Below the pieces are notes generated by a model. That model worked only from the letters and a program-made list of their open reading frames with translations, was not told where the DNA came from and made no database searches. The translations under genes were made by a program, and so were the position numbers. Of a DNA stretch of 64,000 nt, positions 11,996-23,306 are shown piece after piece; position 1 is the stretch's first letter; every line of letters starts with the position of its first letter. Source of the stretch: Delphinus delphis (Eukaryota; Chordata; Mammalia; Artiodactyla; Delphinidae); contig NC_082702.1 in assembly GCF_949987515.2 (NCBI RefSeq), positions 50,251,600 to 50,315,599 of the forward strand, given 5' to 3'.

Positions 11996-12538
11996 ACAAA
12001 GACTCTAAAAAGAGAGGGCAAAACCCCTTGATACAGCAGGTTTGATGGTTCCTAATATTGGGTTTTTTTTTTAATAGATCTTTATTTGAATATAATTGCT
12101 TCACAGTACTGTGTTAGTTTCTGTTGCACAACAAAGCAAATCGGCCATATGCACACGCATGTCCCCATATCCCCTCCCTCTTGAGCCTCCCTCCCATCCT
12201 CCCCATCCCACCCCTCTAGGTCATCGCGAAGCACCCAGCCGATCTCCCTGTGCAATGCTGCTGCTTCTCACTAGCTGTCTATTTTACATTCGGTAGTGTA
12301 TGTATGTCGATGGTACTCTCACTCCTCCCCAGCTTCCCCCTCCCACCCCATGTCCTCAAGTCCATTCTCTATGTCTGCCTCTTTATTTCTGCCGTGCAAC
12401 TAGGTTCATCAGTACCATTTTTTTTTTTTTTTTTTTTAGATTCCATACATATGCGTTAGCATATGGTATTTGTTTTTCTCTTTCTGACTTACTTCACTCT
12501 GTGTGACAGACTCTGGGTCCATCCACCTCACAAATAAC

Positions 12539-12745
12539 TCAATTTTGTTTCTTTCTTATGGCTGAGTAATATTCCGTAGAATATATGTGCCACATCCTCT
12601 TTATCCATTCGTCTGTTGATGGACATTTAAGTTGGTTCCATGTCCTGGCTATTGTAAATACAGTTGCAATGAACATTGTGGTACATCTCTCTATTTGAAT
12701 TATGGTTTTCTTAGGGTATATGCAGTGGTGGGATTGCTGGGTCAT
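12539..12745 (-). pseudogene. LINE-1 ORF2 C-terminal remnant
   Basis: The minus strand encodes the conserved L1 ORF2 end, including 'CPSTDEWIKRMWHIYSTEYY'. It is joined near 12,745 to the reverse-transcriptase block by a deletion of roughly 350 codons in between. The junction is out of frame, and a further small indel lies just after it, so no continuous ORF2 product is possible. The open frame at 12,539-12,931 is partly the C-terminus and partly out-of-frame polymerase DNA. Confidence 0.85.
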
Positions 12746-14780
12746 ATTGCTTTGGATATTCGGGGTCTTTTGTGTTTCCATACGAATTGTAAAATATTTT
12801 GTTCTAGTTCTGTGAAGAATGCCATTGGTAGTTTGAAAGGGATTGCACTGAATCTGTAGATTGCTTTGGGTAGTAGAGTCATTTTCACAATATTGATTCT
12901 TCCAATACAAGAACATGGTATATTTCTCCATCTGTTTATGTCATCTTTGATTTCTTTCCTCAGTGTTTTATAGTTTTCTGAGTACAAGTCTTTTGCCTCC
13001 TTAGGCAGGTTTATTCCTAGGTATTTTATTCTTTTTGTTGCAGTGGTAAATGCACTCTTAATTTCTCTTTTTGATTTTTTCTTGTTGGTGTATAGGAATG
13101 CCAGAGATTTCTGTGCATTAATTTTGTATCCTGCAAGTTTACCAAATTCATTGATTAGTTCTAATAGTTTTCTGGTGGCATTTTTAGGATTTTCTATGTA
13201 TAGTGTCATGTCATCAGCAAGCAGTGACAGTTTTACTCCTTGTTTTCCAATTTGTATTCCTTTTATTTATATTTATTCTCTGATTGCTGTGGCTAGGGCT
13301 TCCAAAACTATGTTGAATAAGAGTGGCGAGAGTGTACATCCTTGTCTTGTTCCTGATCTTAGAGGAAATGCTTTCAGTTTTTCACCATTGAGTATGATGC
13401 TTGCTGTGGGCTTGTCATATATGGCCTTTATTATGTTGAGGTAGGTTCCCTCTATGCCCATTTTCTGGAGAGTTTTTATCATAAATAGGTGTTGAATTTT
13501 GTCAAAAGCTTTTTCTGCATCTACTGAGATGATCATATGGTTTTTATTCCTTAATTTGTTAATGTGGTGTATCACATTAATTGATTTGCATATATTGAAG
13601 AATCCTTGCATCCCTGGGATAAATCCCACTTGATCAAGGTGTATGATCCTTTTAATGTGTTGTTGGATTCTGTTTGCTAGTATTTTGTTCAGGATTTTTG
13701 CATCTGTGTTCATCAGTGATATTGGTCTATAATTTTCTTTTTTTGTGATATCTTTTTTCTGGTTTTGATATCAGGGTGATGGTGGCTTCGTTGAATGAAT
13801 TTGGGAGTGTTTGTCCCTGTGCAATTTTTTGGTAGAGTTTTAGAAGGATAGGTGTTAGCTCTTCTCTAAATGTTTGATAGAATTTGCCTGTGAAGCCATC
13901 TGGTCCTGGACTTTTGTTTCTTGGAAGATTTTTAATTACGGTTTCAATTTCAGTACCTGTGATAGGTCTGTTTATATTTTCTAAGTCTTCCTGGTTCAGT
14001 ATTGGAAAATTGTACCTTTCCAAGAATTTGTCCATTTCTTTGTGGTTGTCCATTTTATTGGCATATAGTTGTTTGTAGTAGTCTCTCATAAACCTTTGTA
14101 TTTCTGCAGTGTCAGTTGTGATTTCTCCTTTTTCATTTCTAATTTTATTGATTTGCATCCTCTCCCTTTTTTTCTTGATGAGTCTGGCTAAGGGTTTATC
14201 AATTTTGTTTATCTTCTCAAAGAACCAGGTTTTAGTTTTATTGATCTTTGCTATTGTTTTCTTTGTTTCTATTTCATTTATTTCTGCTCCGATCTTTATG
14301 ATTTATTTCCTTCTACTGACTTTGGGTTTTCTTTGTTCTTCTTTCTCTAGTTGTTTTAAGTTCAGTGTTAGATTGTTTATTTGAGATTTTTCTTGTTGCT
14401 TGACGTGAGATTGAATTGCTATAAACTTCCCTCTTAGAACTGCTTTTGCTGCGTCCCATAGGTTTTGGGTCGTCGTGTTTTCAATGTCATTTGTTTCTAT
14501 GTATTTTTTTTGTTTCTTCTTTGATTTCTTTAGTGATCTCTTGGTTATTTACTAGTGCACTGTTTAGCCTCCGTGTATTTGTGTTTTTTACAGTTTTTTT
14601 CCTGTAATTGATTTCCAGTCTCATAGCATTGTGGTCAGAAAAGATGCTTGATACAATTTCAATTTTCTTAAATTTTCCAAGGCTTGATTTGTGACCCAAG
14701 ATGTGATCTATCCTGGAGAATGTTCCATGTGTACTTGAGAAGTGTATTCTGCCGGTTTTGTGTGGAAAGTTCTATAAGTA
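12746..14780 (-). pseudogene. LINE-1 ORF2 remnant: endonuclease tail and reverse transcriptase, broken
   Basis: ORF2 of LINE-1 encodes the endonuclease/reverse transcriptase that copies L1 and SINE RNA into the genome. On the minus strand this block carries, in order, the end of the endonuclease domain ('SDHNAMRLEINYRKK', about 14,595-14,640), the linker, the RT fingers with '[17 protein letters not shown]' (about 13,870-13,920), the RT palm with '[19 protein letters not shown]', and the catalytic box read as LADD at 13,210-13,221, where L1 normally has FADD. Visible lesions are an in-frame stop at 14,303-14,305, a one-base insertion in an A run (plus-strand T run 13,753-13,758), and two in-frame stops at 13,273-13,275 and 13,267-13,269. 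Long open stretches remain at 13,727-14,158, 13,273-13,713 and 12,742-13,209. Most of the endonuclease and all of ORF1 are missing, so it cannot move on its own. Confidence 0.92.
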
Positions 14781-14783
14781 GCG

Positions 14784-15220
14784 GGGCAAATGCCCTCTGC
14801 TCCTCTCCTGTTCCTCCTGGACGGCCCCTGCCACTTGCCCCTCCTGATCTCCCCGGCCTCCCTCCTATGTCCCCAAGGACCCATGTGGCCTGAAGGGGGC
14901 TTTGGAGGGCAAGAGACTGGCCTAGGAGCTCAGCAGGCTCCCTGGGCCCCCGTGAGCAGGGCAGTCGCCCTCTGCTTGTCTCCCGTTCCTCCTGGAGAGT
15001 CCCTCCCACCTGCCCCTCCTAATCTCCCTGGCCTCAGGGGCGCCGATCCTGTCTGGCGTCCACTTCTCCTCCCCCTTCGGTCCCCCCATGTCCTACCAGT
15101 TCACTCTGGGGTTCCTCCCCTCTCCTAGGGCATCAGAGTCCCCACCAGCGGCTGCCAGGTGCCCTCGTTGTGGGGAGATGCTAGCTCCACATCTTCCCAC
15201 ACCGCCATCTTGACTCTGCC
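14784..15220 (-). promoter_or_regulatory. LINE-1 5' UTR with two tandem monomers
   Basis: This is GC-rich sequence at the 5' end of the element at 11,840-15,220. The plus-strand phrase 'gccctctgctcctctcctgt' (from 14,792) recurs as 'gccctctgcttgtctcccgt' about 175 bp later (from 14,967). Similarity continues through 'tgcccctcctgatctcccc' versus 'tgcccctcctaatctccct', which indicates tandem monomers. The outer end carries the YY1-like 'caagatggcgg' (complement, 15,202-15,212) typical of L1 transcription starts. It is cut at about 14,784 by the internal deletion. Confidence 0.75.
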
Positions 15221-15476
15221 TCTGGCCCTGGAAAATTAAGTGGAAATATAGTTTTAAACTACAGGGACTTTAAGGCAGTTTCTGAATAATCTTTTCTCAT
15301 CAGTTATCCTCATTCCTAGATTTTAAAAAATTTTGGTATATCAAATTTCCCTGAAGAGGGGCACACCTATAGGATGATTTTTTTTGGGGGGGGACTTTTA
15401 ATTTTAAAAGCATTTCAAATATAGCCAAAAGTTACGAGAATAGTATGAGCTACCCTGATGCACAAATACACCTGTG

Positions 15477-15685
15477 GTTTTTTTCGTTTTTTGTGGTACG
15501 CAGGCCTCTCACCGCTGTGGCCTCGCCCTTTGCGGAGCACAGGCTCTGGACGCGCAGGCCCAGCGGCCATGGCCCACGGGCCCCGCGGCTCCGCAGCACG
15601 CGGGACCCTCCCAGGCCGGGGCACGAACCCGCGTGCCCCGCGTCGGCAGGCGGACTCCCAACCACTGTGCCACCAGGGAAGCCCC
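15477..15685 (-). mobile_element. short CHR-type SINE, CpG-rich copy
   Basis: Reverse-complement SINE with its T-rich tail at 15,478-15,492 and 'accagggaagcccc' at the right end. An 8-bp TSD, 'cacctgtg', occurs at 15,469-15,476 and 15,686-15,693. The host DNA just left of it (about 15,395-15,468) resembles an old L1M 3' region ('gcatttcaaatatagccaaa'). Confidence 0.93.
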
Positions 15686-15844
15686 CACCTGTGTTTTTAA
15701 TTACACTAATTAGATACGTAAGATACATAATCCTTAGGTATAAGGATTAAATATTAATGGAATGGTCCCCCCTTTTTTTTTTGAGTGTGTGTTTTCTGTG
15801 GTCATGTAAATTCCATGGAGATGCTAAACATACATTTCTTGAGT

Positions 15845-15990
15845 TTTTTGATGCTCCAGGTTCTGTGCTAAGCGTTGTTTTGTCTGATTTAATTGTAGCT
15901 AAGAAAGCCTGGTAGCTTTCTTAAGGCGGAGCAGCCAGCAGCAGAGCTAGGATTCCCACTCAGACTCTGTGAGTTCCAATTCTGAGTCCC
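15845..15990 (-). repeat. MIR/L2-type remnant
   Basis: The plus strand shows a complement-of-MIR order: 'ggttctgtgctaagcgttgt', then 'gcagagctaggattcccact', then 'cagactctgtgag'. Confidence 0.5.
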
Positions 15991-16494
15991 TGGAATATCA
16001 TCATCTCACGTTGTATGTGAGGACCTTCCTGGACCTCAGGAAAGACAGGATTGATGTTTTGAGAGGAGAGTGGCTTTCCACACATCTGGAAGTAAACCAA
16101 AGACGCACACGGTGGGAAAGACAGGAAACAGATCAATGTTTGCCAAACTCTACCTCTTCAGACTCGGATACGGACCGTCCTTCAGAGTTGGTCCTGCAGA
16201 TCAGAATCAGGGTATGTCACCAAGATGTTTCCTGGGATGGTGATTTTTATCAAACCTAAAGAGTCAGCTGAAGCTGTGAACACACAGAGCCTGAGGACCA
16301 CCACTCTGGGGGGCAGCAAGACCCCGAAAAGCAAGGGCTCTTCTTCATGCATTTTTCTGTCTTGGTGGGCCTGATCCACTGGTCGTTCAGCTGTTGGAGC
16401 TGCCATGTCACCTCTGTCTTTGAGATCGCCATCAGCAGGATTCTCGTAAATGCAGCAAATAGTATCAGTCCTTTCTGGACATTTTAGTACATTC

Positions 16495-16990
16495 GTTCAC
16501 TCCAGAGGTGTTTTTTGATCACCTACTATGTACTAGTTTGGGGATACAGCCCTGAAGGCAGGTGAAGGCTCTTTGTTCATACAGACTCAAGAAATGAATG
16601 AGTGAGTGAGACACAAGTTAGAGGTTAGTGGTAGTTGGCCTGTTATAACCAGGTAAAGCCATAGAGGAGGACGGGGGATGAGAGTAGGCTAATTTGATTT
16701 GGGGGGTCCGGAACGCCCTTAATAGAATCTGAGGCCTGAATTGCCAGAGGCAGCCAAAGGGGTGCTGGAAAGCCAGAGGTTCAGGCAGGGGGGACAGCAA
16801 ATGCCCAATGCTGGTTTGACATAGTTGAAAAACAGAAAGATAGGAGGTGAAACTGAATGGCATGGGTTCAGAGCGAAACCTGATGAGGTTGGACAGGTGG
16901 ACCTTACAGCCCAAAGTAAGAAATTTGGAATTTCTGAGTGTATTGGGCAGCCACTGAAGGGTCTTAGGCAGGACAAAGACCCCTTCAGAT
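16495..16990 (+). repeat. L2 LINE fragment
   Basis: L2 phrases occur in order: 'ttttgatcacctactatgta', 'gggatacagccctgaaggc', 'gggacagcaaatgcccaatg', 'gaatttctgagtgtattggg' and 'cagccactgaagggtcttag'. It is an ancient mammal-wide repeat with no coding capacity. Confidence 0.7.
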
Positions 16991-17152
16991 CTGCTGTCCC
17001 GCAGAGTGCACGCTAATCATTCCCTGCTGCTCCGTACCAGTGGCGCTCAGAGCCATGACAGCTGTGTATTACATTCAACATAGGTTCACTGGGCATCTTT
17101 TGTCTGTCAGATGTAAACTGGGTGCTGAACTTTAAAGGTGAATAAGAGGCAG

Positions 17153-17413
17153 GGTGGGGGGTGGGATGAATTGGGAGATTGGGCTTGACATATATACATT
17201 ACTATCTATAAAATAGATAATTAATGAGAGCCTACTGTACAGCACAGGGAAATCCACTCAGTGCTCTGTGGTGACCTAAATGGGAAGGAGATCTAAAAAA
17301 GAGGGGATATACGTATAGATATAACTGATTCACTTTGCTGAACAGCAGAAACTAACACAACATAGTAAAGCAACTATAGTCCAATAAAAATTAATTTAAA
17401 AAAAACAAAAAAA
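17153..17413 (+). mobile_element. LINE-1 3' end, 5'-truncated, sense
   Basis: 3' UTR text 'ctgtacagcacagggaaatc', 'gctctgtggtgacctaaatg' and 'gaaactaacacaacatagta', then 'ccaataaaaattaattt' and an A-rich tail. A 16-bp TSD with one mismatch, 'ggtgaataagaggcag' at 17,137-17,152 and 'gatgaataagaggcag' at 17,414-17,429, bounds it. Confidence 0.94.
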
Positions 17414-17708
17414 GATGAATAAGAGGCAGTACCTGGCCTCGAAGGACTCCTGCTTGGAGAGTGTGTCTGTCATCCTCTGCCATGTGTTTCCCTTATGCAG
17501 GGAAGCATGATTCTGCAATTGCTGGAAACATTTTTAAGGATTTCCTTTTTGTGAATTACTTGCGGGTCTTGATTCTTCTGATTCTTGATTCTTTCTTTGG
17601 CATCAGCTCACCGGTGGCAAATGTTTATCCTTTGAGGATGGACTTAATTTGGGGGGAAGTGGCCGAAAGTTGTTTCAAGTCTAGTCTAATGAATAAAGTA
17701 ACGGATCG

Positions 17709-18067
17709 GGACTTCCCTGCTGGCGCAGTGGTTAAGAATCCACCTGCCAATGCAGGGGACAAGGGTTCAAGCTCTGGTCCGGGAAGATCTCACATGCCGC
17801 GGAGCAACTAAGCCCATGCGCCACAACTACGAAGCCCGCACTCTAGAGCCCGCGAGCCACAACTACTGAGCCTGCATGCCACAATTACTGAAGCCCCTGC
17901 GCCTAGAGCCTGTGCACAGCAACAAGAGAAGCCACTGTAAAGAGAAGCCCTCGCACGGCAGCTAGGAGCAGCCCCCACTCGCCACAACTAGAGAAAGTCT
18001 GTGCGCAGCAACAAAGACCCAACGTGGCCAAAAATAAATAAATAAATAAATAAATTTTTAAAGAACG
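17709..18067 (+). mobile_element. long CHR-1-type SINE
   Basis: It starts 'ggacttccctgctggcgcag', carries the repeated 'gccacaactac' modules of CHR-1, and ends in (AAAT)n followed by 'tttttaaagaac'. A 13-bp TSD with one mismatch, 'aagtaacggatcg' and 'aagtaagggatcg', lies at 17,696-17,708 and 18,068-18,080. It is longer and more diverged than the 210-bp type, so probably older. Confidence 0.94.
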
Positions 18068-18080
18068 AAGTAAGGGATCG

Positions 18081-21000
18081 ATGTTTTATAAAACAAGCAA
18101 ATAAACACACAGGGCTAATTTTTGTAGGTGGCTTCTGAAATGGCCTAGGATGCCAGTGTATCAAATTGTCAAATTATCAGATATCAGATTATCAAGGAGA
18201 AGTTTCTAAAACATAAAAAAAGTGTTTAGACTTTTGGAACATCCATGTCAGCTGGGGAAAATCTGCATTTGGGGGTAACTTTGCCTCTTTCAATGGCAAC
18301 TTTCAATTCTCCACATTCCATTCCCTCTTTCAGCCCACCCCACTTCCTGTTCCTCGATCAGGGTGACATGAGTCTGATGTCCTTTTAGTATAGCGGTGTG
18401 GATGTTGATTTTCCTATTTGTACATGCTTTTGTTGAAGCTCCTTGAATCTTATTGCGAAGACCCAAGGTTATCCTGTTCAGCTGCCCATATCCGTATAGG
18501 ATAGTCATGGTCAGACCATGGAATCTACATAACTGGAAAATTTACATCTATTTATACTAAAAAAAAAAAAATCTAGGCCTGGAGCTTTTAAAAAATAAAC
18601 ATCACTTCCATCCCATTGTACAAAAATGCATTTGAGTTGGTCGTCATTTTATTTAGGCCATGGTCTTCTGAGACTTGGGACAATAATATATATTTTTCCA
18701 TCTTATGGAAATGTATGCAAATTTTTAAGGCATGCATGCAGTATTACACACTTTATAAATTCAAGTAATAGAAATGTTTGTATAAATAGAATAAGGAGTA
18801 TACATTTTGTATAAAGTAACCTCTTTGGTATTTGTTTACCCTGGTTTTTTGATTTATGAGTCGTCATTGCTCGCTATAGAAGAAGAAAAATAAATATGCA
18901 AAACACTGGTAGACTTTTAATGGGGTTACTTCCCATCTTAGCTCAGTGTTTCTCCACTGAAACTGACCTTGAAATTGGTTTTTAAATACAAGTAAAACTA
19001 TGGAAATTCCAGAGGATCAGGCTCAGGATCCTATGTTGGGAGTTCTTTCAAAATCACATTTTTACATCGTTTGCATCTTACATCCTGTGCCTTATCTGCC
19101 TCTTAATCCATTAGTATCTGAGTGGTGGGTATAAGGGTTTTCTCAAATGCAGTAATCACCACTGACGTTAAAACACCACTAAATACACGCATGCGTGCTT
19201 TCTCTTTCTTTCTTTCTTTTAAATTGACTTTCTTTCCTTTGCACTGAACATGAAGCACTTCATGCCTAGTGGGTTTCATGTCTTTCTTTTTTCAGCCTCC
19301 CTGACACCAGGGCGCTATGTGTCATCTTCGTGTCCCCCTTCAGACTGTTTCTCAGCGTCTGTCATGAGAACGAGTCGATCCCGGTCTGACATACAACTTC
19401 AGTCTGAGGAGATGCGTCCATCGTGTATTCGTAGTCACCCCTCGTGTCTGTGCTGTCCATTTCATCGGCTCCCAAGGAAGCCTCTTCTGTCCCCCTGCTC
19501 ATGTTTCATGCTGGTCTTCTGCAGCCTGCATGGCATTGACATGTATATATCGCTTCCCTCCTAGTTACGGGCCAGAGAAACTCACAACCATGAATTTCAC
19601 TGAAGTTTACGATTGGTTCCCGACTGGCCCAGAATTCTCTTCTGGGTGCATTCTTGCCGTTAGGTAAACAAGCAGATATACTGAACCGGTGCGTGAATGA
19701 GTAGGAAATACCCCAGTTCCAAAGCATAAATCCATCATGGGGTGGCGAGGGGATTCAGGCAAAACATTGGGTTCTGCAGTCGCTTGGAGGATTGGGCGCA
19801 TGTTATAATTAATGCCTCTAGCAGTAGAAGGACATTAGGGATGTCGTGCACGTTGATTATTTCTTCATTTTGTTTATCCAAGTGTCCCCGCCTTGGAAGC
19901 TCTGTGGCCATTGCCAGAGAAAGCCCTGGAGATGGCGTGTTAGCCGCTGCTCCTTTGTAAGGCATCATTACCTCGCTCACTCCAAAGTCCTTTTTTTTTT
20001 TTTTGTCAGTAGAGGATGAAAACATTACTGGATTCAGGAGTTCATAGTAGTCCTGTGTGTGGCTGGGGACGAGGGGGATAGATTTATGAAATGGACCATT
20101 TCAAATGGCATCATCTTCCCACAGTGAGGTACACCTTTCATAAATCATGGGCCAGTGCTCAGAAAACAGAACATTTGTTATTCCTGCGCTGCACTGTGTT
20201 TGCATCCCCCATCATCAGAGGAAGAGAAGAAATTCTCGGATTCCTTTTCCAGGGTTTGAAAAGGCCATTAATCCGCTTAGAGTGAACTTATAAAAAGAGG
20301 AAGAAGAAATGTAATAAAATAAAAGAATACTTTGTGTAAGTTCAGGATTGTGCTTTTACTAGTATTTTTTTTTTAATCGTGGTGATTTTTTTTTTTTTTG
20401 GCCTGCTAATTTGGGCCTTAATTTAATTATGACATTAATTAAGTTCTTTGGTTTTATTTTTCCCTGAAAACATTGTGCCCTATTCTGTAGGATATTATAG
20501 ATGAATGTGGCTGAGCTGGGAAAGCACCCGGGAATATCGACTGAGCTTTTCTCTCTCTCTCTCTCTGCCTTTTCCCGCGTAGAGGCTGGTGGGTAATTAT
20601 GCTCTCGTATGCCCAAATCCAGATTACGTATGATTGTGTGGTTCCCATGGAGAGTCCCTTCTTTCCTGGTAGCCTCAGTGTAATTTGCAAGGAAAAGCAA
20701 AGCGGATGCTTCTTTGTGTGTCCTTGGCATAAGCTACCTGGTAAGAGTCAGTTCCCCTTAAAAAATTAGGTTTCTTAAACAATTCAAGCTGCTTCCTGCA
20801 CTGCTAGCCCGTCTTGCATCTTCCGTGGTATGAGGTTCAACGTCATCATCCTGCTTGCAAGTAAGAGTCTCCAGAACCGTCTACCCTGCCTCTAAGGTTC
20901 CTTTGACGTCCCGGACGACAGTCTGGGGGCAAGTTCTGATAATGTATGACGGCAGTTTGGAAAGTTTTGAGAATAAGCCTACCTCCACCACTAAAGGGTG

Positions 21001-21440
21001 CCCCCAGCCCCCCCAAAAAATATAACATCAGAAAAAATTGACCTCTCTAACTTTGGGAAGGTGGGGCAGGGGGAGAATGAATAAAAATTTGCCAGAATAT
21101 ATTATTTCAAAAAAAATTAACGTTTTAAAGGTTTGCGCCACATTTTTTCACACATGTGACGTGCCAAGATACAATTGAATTGAACCAACACTTAAGAGGA
21201 CCTCGAACTTGACTAACTGAGCTAAATGGTCATCCGAAGACATGGGGGGAAAACATCTTATTTTCGAGATATTTTGAGACATCATTGTTCGGGCAGACTT
21301 GAGCTAGAAACTGAGGTCTTAGGTCAAAACCAGCTCTTCAGAACGAGACGTTCTTTGCCTGTCCCTGTTCTATCTGCCTTCCCCACTCTTTTCACCCAAA
21401 GAAGTCAGATGTTTCTTTGCATGTATCATATAGAACAGCC
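18081..21440. other. unique DNA
   Basis: No gene or major repeat was recognised over 3.3 kb. It holds a (TTTC)-rich patch at 19,200-19,219, a (TC)n run at about 20,548-20,567, T runs near 20,367-20,400, and an AATTA-rich patch at 20,405-20,450. Confidence 0.45.
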
Positions 21441-21444
21441 TGGG

Positions 21445-21625
21445 ATTTGTATCAGACGGACCTCGGCTTGAAGCCTGCCTTCATTTTTCCTTACCTCTCT
21501 TGCTTCCATTTCCTATTTTGTAAAATGATGACAACCGTTCAAAATTCCCGTAAAGATTTAGCTGGATAAGGAATCAAGATGGCACCACACAGTAGGCACT
21601 TAAAACAGATGATAGTTCCCATTTA
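21445..21625 (+). repeat. MIR SINE
   Basis: MIR order: 'cagacggacctcggcttgaa', 'cttccatttcctattttgta', 'aaatgatgacaaccgttc', then 'cacacagtaggcacttaaaa'. Confidence 0.55.
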
Positions 21626-21850
21626 TTGAGGACTTTCTATGTGACTCGCCTTTGGTTTTGCCCTTCAGAAGCAACCTCTCCCTTTTTCTCTTTTATCGTC
21701 AAAACGATCCTGTGACATAGGCTTTTATTGTGCCCATTTTCTAGATGAGGAGACTAAGTACAGGCAGTAAGTCACTCATCCAATAAAAATCAAGCCCAGG
21801 ATCCAAACCCTGAGCTCTTTGCCATCAAAGGTTGTACTCTTACTGACAAC
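21626..21850 (-). repeat. MIR-type SINE, antisense
   Basis: The complement of MIR is visible on the plus strand: 'catttattgaggactttcta', 'cattttctagatgaggagac', 'gcaggatcc'-like 'cccaggatccaaaccctg' and 'ccatcaaaggttgtactct'. It abuts the sense MIR at its left. Confidence 0.55.
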
Positions 21851-22534
21851 ATGTTTCTCTCCCATCTCCCTACCTCTGGGAAGGCAAGTCCACTACCCCA
21901 GGTCAGATAACCTGTCCCGGCCTGGAGAACTCCAAGAGGGAGAAACAAGAAAGACCAAGTGCAGGCCTGCCAAGACTCAAGCTTCCTACAGCTCCCTTTC
22001 TGGATTCCACCATTTGAGGGGAAACTCCCACCACAGATCACTGCTCGGTGGGGTCACCAGCCCCGTGATGGCCCAAAAGAGTTAGTGTAGCTTCTGAAAG
22101 GGCGGCAGGTGGGCCCTGAGGTGAAGCGTCAGCCACGTGGAGCCCAGGATCTTTATCAGCTGAGCCCTGCATCGCTGATGCCCACTGGCATTTCAGAGGC
22201 CTGATTTCCTCTTGTTCAAGGGTCTGTTTCCAGGTCCTTGGCCAGATATTTAAGAAGCTCATCAAGAGAAGGAGGTTGGAAGAAAAAAACAAAACCCAGG
22301 GATCTATTATTGATTTCTGAAAATTCTTCCCGAGTTTCTCTGGGCTGTGGTACTGGGAGCCCATGATGAGATGATTGTTGAGTTTGGATTGATTATTTTT
22401 TGTCTCAAGACTCAGCACAAAACAACCCTTCCTCTGGGTAATTTTTTCTCTTCCCCCTTTCCAGATAGAATTGACCGCCATGATTGAGATTCTCTTGTAC
22501 TTTTTCAGCTTCTACCTTTCCAGCCTCTCTCTCA

Positions 22535-22690
22535 TGGAATTGAAATGGTCTCCTGTCTGTTTCATCTACTAGACTGTGAACTCCTTGAAGACAGGAACTG
22601 TCTTCCCTTTGCTCAAGAAATGTTTGTTGCCTCAGTCAGTAGAATCAATTTTTAAACAGGGGATGAGAACAAAGAGCGCAATAGTATTAA
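22535..22690 (-). repeat. L2 3' fragment, antisense
   Basis: The phrase 'ctagactgtgaactccttga' followed by 'agacaggaactgtcttcc' matches the complement of the L2 3' end. Confidence 0.5.
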
Positions 22691-22945
22691 AACCTAGAGC
22701 GTCTTCTGCTACAAAATGCGGCAGTGGAGATACCGTATCTTCCATATTTGATTTGTCCTTGCTGTAGCCAAATCAGGTTGTAGTAGTGAGCTTGGTAAGT
22801 GCTCTGAATTCAGTGATTTTCTTCCTAATTTGGAACTAATGATTCACCAATCGAATTGCTGTGGAGCGTTTCAAGGAGATGGACATTGCATGGCACAGTG
22901 TCTGGGGCAGGCCACCTTGAGACATCCTTAGATTACACTTCTGCT

Positions 22946-23306
22946 TTTTTTAAAAAATAAATTCATTTATCTATTTATTTTTATTCTTATTTATTTATTT
23001 ATTTTTGGTTTTGTTGGGTCTTCGTTGCTGCGTGCGGACTTTCTCTAGTTGCGGCGAGCGGGGGCTGCTCTTCATTGCGGTGCGCGGGCTTCTCACTGCG
23101 GTGGCTTCTCTTGCTGTGGAGCATGGGCTTCAGCAGGTGTGGCATGAGGTTCTCGGTAGTTGTGGCTAGCAGGCTCTAGAGCGCAGGCTCAGTAGTTGCG
23201 GCACACGGGCTTAGTTGCTCTGTGGCATCTTCCCGGACCAGGGCTCGAACCCATGTCCCCTGCATGGGCAGGCAGGTTCTTAACCACTGCGCCACCAGGG
23301 AAGCCC
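22946..23306 (-). mobile_element. long CHR-1-type SINE
   Basis: Reverse complement with its (TTTA)n tail at about 22,952-23,003 and 'ccaccagggaagccc' at the right end. A near-perfect TSD, 'tacacttctgct' at 22,934-22,945 and 'tacactctgct' at 23,307-23,317 (one-base indel), bounds it. Confidence 0.93.

Larger units (their letters stand above)
11840..15220 (-). mobile_element. internally deleted LINE-1 with both ends and a likely 3' transduction
   Basis: Read on the minus strand, this is one element. It begins with an L1 5' UTR (15220 to about 14784), whose start carries a YY1-type 'caagatggcgg' site, plus-strand complement at 15202-15212. It then jumps to the end of the ORF2 endonuclease domain (about 14,780), continues through the reverse transcriptase, and jumps near 12,745 to the ORF2 C-terminus and 3' UTR, ending in the T-rich tract at 12,061-12,072. 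Beyond that lie about 65 bp of non-L1 DNA (about 11,996-12,060), a second L1 3'-UTR piece (about 11,857-11,995) and a final tail (11,840-11,856). A 17-bp TSD with one mismatch, 'tctggtcctggaaaatt' at 11,823-11,839 and 'tctggccctggaaaatt' at 15,221-15,237, encloses everything. At about 3.4 kb it is roughly half the length of a complete L1. ORF1 is absent. Confidence 0.88.
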
